DNA of 9,622 bases from UBA1081 sp045658165 (lineage in GTDB: Bacteria; Bacillota; Clostridia; Oscillospirales; Acutalibacteraceae): positions 1 through 9,622 of the forward strand of contig JAZOUN010000148.1 in assembly GCA_045658165.1 (NCBI GenBank), given 5' to 3'. The position numbers and the translations under genes are program-made. Positions within the stretch are counted from its first letter, which is position 1, and every line of letters starts with the position of its first letter. The notes below the pieces were generated by a model, which was not told the origin of the DNA, searched no databases, and saw nothing but the letters and a program-made list of their open reading frames with translations. Shown piece after piece: positions 5,464 to 9,622 of this stretch.

Positions 5464-7710
5464 ATGAAATCAAAAATTTTCCGTTTTACTGCGGTTATTC
5501 TTATAATATCAATAATCGGCAGTTTTTCCGTTTTCGGTTCGGCATATAATGCCAACGATGTCGGACTGCTGACAGACTCTTTTACTGCAAAAAATTCGGC
5601 AAGTTTCACTTTTTCTGCAGACAGCCGTTTATTTGCCGTTTCAGACGATTCTCCCGACGGAGATTTTTTGCAGACAATTCAGCTCATTCAGAAACAACTG
5701 GGTACATTTCCCGTATTCGGCAATGCTGTGCCTGTAATTGTATGGGGACCTGAAAATTACGCAAAAAAAGGAGATATCGTTCTTAAGATTGATACTGAAT
5801 CATCAATTCCCAAAGAAGGTTATAACCTGAACGTAACAGAAACTGCAGTTATAACAGCAAGTGATTGCGAAGGACTGATTTATGCAGCAAATACGCTTAT
5901 GAAATGTCTGAAAAACAGCACAACAATCAGCGGATTTGAAATAACTGACGCTCCCGACACAAAACAGCGTGTTGTAATGCTTGATACAGGCAGAAAATAC
6001 TTCACAAGCGAATGGATCAAAAACTTTATAAGACAGATATCATGGATGGGATACAATACACTCGAACTGCATTTTTCGGAAGACGGCGGTTTCAGAGCAG
6101 ACTTCTGGGATCCTGCATATTATAAAGATGCAAACGGTGACGGAATACCCTATCATCCCGAAAATGATTTCAGCTGGCTGTGCGGAAGTCATGTCCAGTC
6201 CTGGGTAAAAGATCCATACAGAAATGATCCCGATGCCAACAAATACCTTACAACAGCAGAGCTTGTTGACATTCTTTCTGTTGCAAAAGAATATCATATT
6301 GATGTTATTCCCTCTTTTGACAGTCCTTCACATATGGACTATATAACATGGAAGTTTGAACAGAATTATAAATCAGATAAGATGTACAGCTTCACATATG
6401 ACGGGAAAACTTACAAAGCATCTTCCACATTGGGATGCATTAATTATACAAACAAAAAAGGCGACAGCTCCCCCACATGGCCATATTACTCAACAATCGA
6501 CATAACCGACGGTACAATGGCAAAAGCTTTCGTTTTTGCTCTTTATGAAGATATTGCAGACTTTTTTAAAGAATATTCGGATTCCTCAGATTTTTCAATA
6601 GGCGCAGACGAAGTCAATCTTTCAAAAAGTGATGTTATATGGTCATATGAGGCATTTCCCGGATATATAAACGATCTTAACAGAATGCTTAACGAAAAAG
6701 GATACACCTGCCGTTTATTCAATGATTTCATCGGTTCAACAACATACAATAAAGGCAGTGACTCAAAAGCTGTTTACAAATTTGATAAAAATATTGAAAT
6801 TATGTACTGGACGTCAGATTTCAATATTTCTTCGGGAAAACACAATGCTGCCATATGGCCTGTAAAATTCTTCTGGTCAACCGATAACGGCAATGAAAAT
6901 AAATGGGGCGACGGAGGACGTACAGTTTATAACTGCATAAAAACCAATTGTTATTATGTTTTAAGAGTTGCCGCAACAACTACAAAATATCCGAATATGG
7001 ACGCAAGAAATCCCGAAAACTACAACTGGAATTTTTACGGCAGCAACGAAGCCGATATATATAACAAATGGTATCCGGCAGATATAAGTGTTAAAGGTAA
7101 ATACTCGGAAAATGCGGAAGATGTACCGTCAGAAAACCTCGGCGGAGCATACTTCCTTATATGGAACGATTACGCATCCCTCAATACCGAAGCTGAAGTA
7201 TGGAACGGAGTTAAAGACAACACCGGCACAAGCGACTATTTTTACAGTCTTTTCAACAGAATGTGGTCCAACACAATAAAAATGTGGAATTCTGACATAA
7301 ACAACACATTGGCGTTCAAAGACTTTGAAAAAATCCGTGACACATTCGGTTATTTTCCCGGATTCAATTCTTGTTCCGAATCTCCCGAATTCCCTGCTGT
7401 TACAACTCCTGTCAAGGCGTTTTTCCCCGATGTGGAAATTTCAAGCATAAATAAAATAAGTAAAATAACACCGCTTGGTAAAAAAGCTGGACTTGTGATT
7501 GTAACATCTTCCCGGACAGAAATTCTCACTGTCTGCAAAAACGGTGTTCCCGTTGAACTGACAGAAGAAAAATCAGAAATACGCACAGAAAACGGAAATG
7601 AAATCCGCGTATGGTATCTGAATTTCATCCCTGACAGCATCGGCACATACGATTATTCCGTAACTGCGAATAATATTGTTACAAAAAATATTTCAATAAC
7701 AGTAAGATAA
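5464..7710 (+). CDS. Secreted GH20 beta-N-acetylhexosaminidase (possibly lacto-N-biosidase-like)
   Basis: GH20 enzymes remove terminal N-acetylglucosamine or N-acetylgalactosamine, or lacto-N-biose, by substrate-assisted catalysis. In this 748-residue protein, residues 1-27 are a signal peptide. About 40-160 is the N-terminal GH20b-type domain ('ITASDCEGLIYAANTL' near its end). About 165-620 is the TIM barrel, and about 648-748 is a beta-sandwich tail. In the barrel I see the substrate-binding Arg177 ('LDTGRKYF'), the strand 'ELHFSEDGGFRADFW' (201-215), 'IPSFDSPSHM' (282-291) where many relatives have 'EID-PGH', the catalytic Asp382-Glu383 ('IGADEV'), and Trp567 ('FLIWNDY'). Residues 222-233 spell an EF-hand-like calcium loop. 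The RBS is probably TAAGGA, about nine bases before ATG 5464. It shares the promoter at 4437 with the upstream unknown protein. Likely substrates are mucin, milk or cell-wall glycans; hexosaminidase versus lacto-N-biosidase cannot be settled here. Confidence 0.85.
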   Translation: MKSKIFRFTAVILIISIIGSFSVFGSAYNANDVGLLTDSFTAKNSASFTFSADSRLFAVSDDSPDGDFLQTIQLIQKQLGTFPVFGNAVPVIVWGPENYAKKGDIVLKIDTESSIPKEGYNLNVTETAVITASDCEGLIYAANTLMKCLKNSTTISGFEITDAPDTKQRVVMLDTGRKYFTSEWIKNFIRQISWMGYNTLELHFSEDGGFRADFWDPAYYKDANGDGIPYHPENDFSWLCGSHVQSWVKDPYRNDPDANKYLTTAELVDILSVAKEYHIDVIPSFDSPSHMDYITWKFEQNYKSDKMYSFTYDGKTYKASSTLGCINYTNKKGDSSPTWPYYSTIDITDGTMAKAFVFALYEDIADFFKEYSDSSDFSIGADEVNLSKSDVIWSYEAFPGYINDLNRMLNEKGYTCRLFNDFIGSTTYNKGSDSKAVYKFDKNIEIMYWTSDFNISSGKHNAAIWPVKFFWSTDNGNENKWGDGGRTVYNCIKTNCYYVLRVAATTTKYPNMDARNPENYNWNFYGSNEADIYNKWYPADISVKGKYSENAEDVPSENLGGAYFLIWNDYASLNTEAEVWNGVKDNTGTSDYFYSLFNRMWSNTIKMWNSDINNTLAFKDFEKIRDTFGYFPGFNSCSESPEFPAVTTPVKAFFPDVEISSINKISKITPLGKKAGLVIVTSSRTEILTVCKNGVPVELTEEKSEIRTENGNEIRVWYLNFIPDSIGTYDYSVTANNIVTKNISITVR

Positions 7711-7743
7711 AAAAAGACGAAGCAGTTGCTTCGTCTTTTTTTG
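7708..7743. terminator. Bidirectional terminator between convergent genes
   Basis: AAAAAGACGAAGC (7711-7723) pairs perfectly with GCTTCGTCTTTTT (7728-7740) around loop AGTT. There is a T-run on either strand, so the 13-bp hairpin can end both the GH20 operon from the left and the minus-strand genes from the right. Confidence 0.9.
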
Positions 7744-7811
7744 TGTTTATGTAACGAAAATCAAACTACACTTTTAAGGCTCGCTAATCCATTAATTAAC
7801 ACAACACACTC

Positions 7812-7910
7812 TTATTTGCCCCCGGATTCAAATTTTTGAAATGCTTTATTAGGCACATCAATACATTTGAATTTACCTTTAGGCAATTTATCAATATCAT
7901 TCCACTGCAC
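7812..7910 (-). pseudogene. Short open run, possible displaced C-terminus of the 275-residue protein
   Basis: Between a stop at 7914-7916 and the stop TAA at 7812-7814 there is a 33-codon run in a different frame from the upstream gene, overlapping its 3' end. A GTG at 7908-7910 is the only possible start. The product, containing 'WNDIDKLPKGKFK' and 'IDVPNKAFQKFESGGK', has the look of a real protein end. Removing one base near 7899-7903 of the upstream gene (for example one G of GTGGAATG on the minus strand) would bypass that gene's stop and fuse this tail to it. I do not recognise the family, and it may be a chance open frame. Confidence 0.3.
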
Positions 7911-8724
7911 CTGTCAACAAATTTACGGTTATAACTTCATCAAAATATATTTCATCGAACAACGGAAAAAACAGAACCAAACCGCTCATATATTTTCCGA
8001 CAACATCATTCCCTATATTCAAAGCAGAATTTGATGTTTTTGGAAATTCAAGAAAGCTTTTATGAGGAACTCTTATTCTAAATTTTACAACATTATCCAT
8101 TACTTCATAATCTGAAATATAACCTTCCAGTAAAACTTTATTGTTATATATAAACTGATCATGAACTGACATGCTTTTACTCATTTTTAATAAGCATTTT
8201 TCTGATAACACTATATCATCATATTCAATACCGCTTACAAAAATCCAATCGGATAAAGTCAGTGAATTCGCATTGCAATAACTAATAAAACTATCCTGAT
8301 TCTTAAATTCTGTTTTCGTGTGTTTTTCAATATCGTATATAACAAACTGATCATCAATAACACTATATTCAGTAGCACTTATTGTGCGGACATATAATGC
8401 AGAATCATTAATAGCCGAATCCAGTTCGTTCAAATGATAAGCTATATAATTTTCATTAAATGCGTATTTAATTATATACTTGTCTCTTTCCACAAACAAG
8501 CGAATTGATTCCGCATTATAATCCGATGTTTCAGAATTACTCTCACTGAAAAAAAGATTATGCTTAACAGAATTGCCTTTTTCTATGAAATAATTATCAT
8601 CAATTTTTATCAGCATACTGTTTTCTGTTGTTGTATCTCTGTTATCTTTAACATCTGCCTGTATAATAACAAATAGCCCAACGCTAAGAATGATTAAGAA
8701 AAGAATAACAATTTTTTTCAACAA
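7897..8724 (-). CDS. Exported or membrane-anchored protein of unknown function, 275 residues
   Basis: I do not recognise this protein. The N-terminus (LKKIVILFLIILSVGLFVII) is a signal peptide or single membrane anchor with no lipobox Cys; the rest is hydrophilic, rich in Asp, Asn, Ser, Tyr and Ile, and should lie outside the cell. No catalytic motif is visible. Two TTG codons in a row can start it: 8722-8724 and 8719-8721. Upstream on the minus strand AGGGGG (8730-8735) lies five bases from the first and eight from the second, so the second (MKKIVIL...) may be the true start. A rare start codon suggests modest expression. A 53-codon open frame ends 12 bases upstream and may be co-transcribed. 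The stop at 7897 may be premature (see the run at 7812-7910). Transcription should end at the two-way terminator at 7711-7740. The AT-rich, fragment-filled setting suggests acquired DNA. Confidence 0.65.
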   Translation of the reverse strand: MLKKIVILFLIILSVGLFVIIQADVKDNRDTTTENSMLIKIDDNYFIEKGNSVKHNLFFSESNSETSDYNAESIRLFVERDKYIIKYAFNENYIAYHLNELDSAINDSALYVRTISATEYSVIDDQFVIYDIEKHTKTEFKNQDSFISYCNANSLTLSDWIFVSGIEYDDIVLSEKCLLKMSKSMSVHDQFIYNNKVLLEGYISDYEVMDNVVKFRIRVPHKSFLEFPKTSNSALNIGNDVVGKYMSGLVLFFPLFDEIYFDEVITVNLLTGAVE

Positions 8725-8736
8725 CTTTGCCCCCTA

Positions 8737-8898
8737 TTATGTGGTTTCAAATGTCACAGAAAATTTCCATGTATAATAAACAAAAGCTCCGATTGCTTGA
8801 GTATAATATCCAACATTATTAATTAATTTAACCAAGCTGTTTTTATCATGAGCATCTTCTTTACCAAACTGAAGTTTGCCAAGTAGTATCATCTGCAT
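8737..8898 (-). CDS. Small open frame of 53 codons, perhaps the C-terminal remnant of a lost gene
   Basis: From ATG 8896-8898 to TAA 8737-8739 on the minus strand runs a 53-residue frame with a believable composition: 'LLGKLQFGKEDAHDKNSLVK', then 'LINNVGYYTQAIGAFVYYTW'. It ends just before the RBS of the 275-residue gene, as a co-transcribed neighbour would. There is no Shine-Dalgarno before the ATG, and the frame stays open for only nine codons further upstream. It therefore looks more like the tail of a truncated gene than an independent small protein. A TATAAT on the minus strand (8925-8930) lies upstream but has no matching -35. I do not recognise the family. Confidence 0.35.
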   Translation of the reverse strand: MQMILLGKLQFGKEDAHDKNSLVKLINNVGYYTQAIGAFVYYTWKFSVTFETT

Positions 8899-8937
8899 AC
8901 ATTGAATACTGTGAGAAATATGTGATTATATTAAAAT

Positions 8938-8965
8938 GTCTTAGGTTCGAGTCCTGTTAGTCGTA
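8938..8965 (+). other. tRNA T-arm-like fragment
   Basis: TTAGG-TTCGAGT-CCTGT (8941-8957) has the shape of a T-arm, with the canonical GGTTCGAGTCC core and a weakened stem (one wobble, one mismatch), followed by TAGTCGTA where an acceptor strand would be. There is no CCA and no anticodon arm or D-arm upstream. It may be a decayed tRNA 3' end left by an integration event, or chance. It points toward the terminator at 9010-9038, opposite to the tRNA-like half at 9068. Confidence 0.35.
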
Positions 8966-9009
8966 AAAAAGTTTGATTAGAACTCAACCTTTAAAATTGC
9001 TCATAAACT

Positions 9010-9038
9010 AAAAAAACCTTGATATTTCAAGGGTTTTT
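9010..9038. terminator. Bidirectional terminator between the two tRNA-like fragments
   Basis: CCTTGA (9017-9022) pairs with TCAAGG (9027-9032) around loop TATT. The stem extends past one bulged G (9033) into an A-run (9010-9016) paired with T's (9034-9038). Both strands end in a T-run. On the minus strand it lies about 30 bases after the CCA end of the tRNA-like half, the normal place for a tRNA terminator. Confidence 0.7.
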
Positions 9039-9067
9039 AGCTGGGTTTGATTTTCGTTACCCAAAGA

Positions 9068-9111
9068 TGGCACCCCCAACAGGAATCGAACCTGTAACTA
9101 ACCCTTAGGAG
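9068..9111 (-). tRNA. tRNA-Arg(CCU)-like 3' half, 5' half missing
   Basis: Read on the minus strand: an anticodon-loop-like CTCCTAA (9105-9111, anticodon CCU), GGGTT (9100-9104), variable loop AGTT (9096-9099), T-stem ACAGG (9091-9095), T-loop TTCGATT (9084-9090), CCTGT (9079-9083), acceptor strand TGGGGGT (9072-9078), discriminator G (9071) and encoded CCA (9068-9070). Every element from position 32 to 76 of a tRNA is present with correct lengths. The 5' anticodon strand before it (CCAAA) does not pair with GGGTT, and no D-arm or 5' acceptor (ACCCCCA expected) follows upstream. It is therefore not a working tRNA. This is the usual form of the duplicated 3' end at one side of an element integrated in a tRNA gene. 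A decayed tRNA is the alternative. Confidence 0.6.
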
Positions 9112-9344
9112 TTTGGGAGCCATATAGTGTTATTTTCCCATTCAAGCTAAAAAAATCCCACTGTTTCTTGCTTCGTCATTAATTACGGTGTTATTAGAAT
9201 CTCATGTAAAATCATATAAAACCATCGTGTTTTAGTGGCTCCTTTCAGCAAGCAATTAGCAAAAGCTTAAAAAAAGGCAAACGACAGTTTGTTATTATAG
9301 TAACAAATTTTCTTTTACAAACTATTTCGTACTTGTTTAGCATG
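9112..9344. other. AT-rich non-coding stretch next to the tRNA fragment
   Basis: No convincing gene is visible on either strand. The only structure is an AT-rich hairpin, TTTGTTA (9288-9294) with TAACAAA (9301-9307), followed by TTTTCTTTT, which could be a weak plus-strand terminator or a protein-binding site. Together with 8899-9067 it makes about 450 bases without a supported protein gene, apart from the tRNA-like pieces and terminator listed. Confidence 0.5.
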
Positions 9345-9622
9345 TTATTTAATTTCATATTCAACAGAATTCACAATTAGACAATCATCGTCTTTCCAAC
9401 TAATCTGCATATTTTCATATTCTCTCCATTCTCCTGAATACACCCTTTGAGGTTTATCTTTAAGCTTAAAAACAACAATATCAATTTCACGTTTTTCATA
9501 TACATCAACAATAGTTCCTCCGCCAAGAGCGCCTTGATCGCTATCAATAACTTGAGCATAAAAATTACCGTTTGGAGACTCTATGTTTTTGATAACCGTA
9601 TTCTGTCCTATGCTTCCGAATG
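9345..9622 (-). CDS. DUF5412-like protein, 3' part only (5' end beyond the right edge)
   Basis: A minus-strand frame is open from the window edge to TAA at 9345-9347, giving the last 91 residues of a protein whose start lies to the right. No start codon is needed inside the window. The sequence runs 'IESPNGNFYAQVIDSDQGAL' (close to the 'SPDGKYxAxVxxSDxGA' start of the conserved domain), 'GGGTIVDVYEKREIDIVVFK', then 'RVYSGEWREYENMQISWKDD' and ends in 'NSVEYEIK'. This beta-rich pattern ending in 'WKDDxxLxINxxEY-I' matches DUF5412-type proteins of clostridia and bacilli, which are usually small membrane-anchored proteins of unknown role. An overlapping open frame at 9377-9559 on the same strand is a shadow. 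No clear terminator follows. Confidence 0.6.
   Translation of the reverse strand, partial: FGSIGQNTVIKNIESPNGNFYAQVIDSDQGALGGGTIVDVYEKREIDIVVFKLKDKPQRVYSGEWREYENMQISWKDDDCLIVNSVEYEIK

Larger units (their letters stand above)
7751..9060. repeat. Exact 16-bp inverted repeat pair bounding the minus-strand gene region
   Basis: GTAACGAAAATCAAAC at 7751-7766 recurs as its reverse complement at 9045-9060. One copy lies ten bases after the GH20 terminator. The other lies seven bases from the CCA end of the tRNA-like 3' half. The coordinates give the outer limits; only the two 16-bp ends are repeated. Identity stops abruptly on both sides of each copy. Confidence 0.6.

Noticed and set aside
7350..7646. 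A 98-codon minus-strand frame inside the GH20 gene
   Set aside because: It is antisense to the GH20 C-terminal domain, has Ser/Val-rich shadow composition and has no RBS.
9068..9155. A complete tRNA-Arg reaching upstream to the TAGCTTGAATGGG stretch
   Set aside because: The distance between that D-arm-like stretch and the anticodon loop is too long, the anticodon stem does not pair, and the 5' acceptor would need five G-T wobbles.
9112..9344. A recombinase or integrase C-terminal remnant next to the tRNA fragment
   Set aside because: The only open run here is about 25 codons ending 'MILHEILITP' and shows none of the His-x-x-Arg or Tyr motifs of tyrosine recombinases.
9466..9474. Suspected frameshift in the DUF5412-like gene at a T-run
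   Set aside because: Recounting shows five A's on the plus strand (9468-9472); with the correct count the frame runs unbroken from the right edge to the stop, so there is no shift.
9377..9559. A 60-codon ATG-started frame on the minus strand
   Set aside because: It overlaps, in another frame, the much more protein-like DUF5412 reading that stays open from the window edge to 9345. Its composition is Leu/Ile/Lys-biased, as expected for a shadow frame.

Overview
The window looks like chromosome from a low-GC Gram-positive gut or rumen bacterium, most likely a clostridium of the Ruminococcus/Oscillospiraceae kind. The evidence is the AT-rich sequence, AAGGAGG-type ribosome binding sites, near-consensus TTGACA/TATAAT promoters, tight plus-strand operons closed by hairpin-T terminators, and secreted proteins with clostridial signal peptides. 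This is inference from style and gene families, not a species call.

Positions 1-7740 form a plus-strand block of surface and extracellular genes. It opens with the 3' part of a DUF4956 membrane protein, followed by a CotH-type gene that appears broken: it lacks the usual catalytic half, and a one-base slip separates its C-terminal membrane anchor. Next is a secreted, probably (alpha/alpha)6-fold protein of unknown activity, paired with a YgjV-family membrane protein (promoter at 1473, terminator at 3267). A secreted protein with two SH3 domains and a C39-like cysteine peptidase domain stands alone (promoter at 3341, terminator at 4369). The last unit is a two-gene operon: a secreted protein I do not recognise, and a 748-residue secreted GH20 hexosaminidase (promoter at 4437, terminator at 7711). 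Taken together, the genes suggest envelope work and foraging on host or cell-wall amino-sugar glycans.

Positions 7741-9622 differ in character. Coding is on the minus strand and the region is more AT-rich and full of fragments. It holds a 275-residue exported protein of unknown function, a 53-codon open frame just upstream of it, and a 33-codon open run just past its stop. It also holds a tRNA-Arg(CCU)-like 3' half without a 5' half, a second T-arm-like sequence on the other strand, a two-way terminator between those two, and an exact 16-bp inverted repeat. At the right edge is the end of a DUF5412-like gene. The tRNA 3' half is what integration of a mobile element into a tRNA gene leaves behind. 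If that reading is right, DNA from about 9112 rightward belongs to an integrated element.

I see no CRISPR array, no recognisable transposase or integrase, no intact tRNA or rRNA gene, and no defence system. The most interesting points are the RBS-containing inverted repeats that flank two promoters, the GH20 gene with its unknown partner, and the tRNA-remnant junction.
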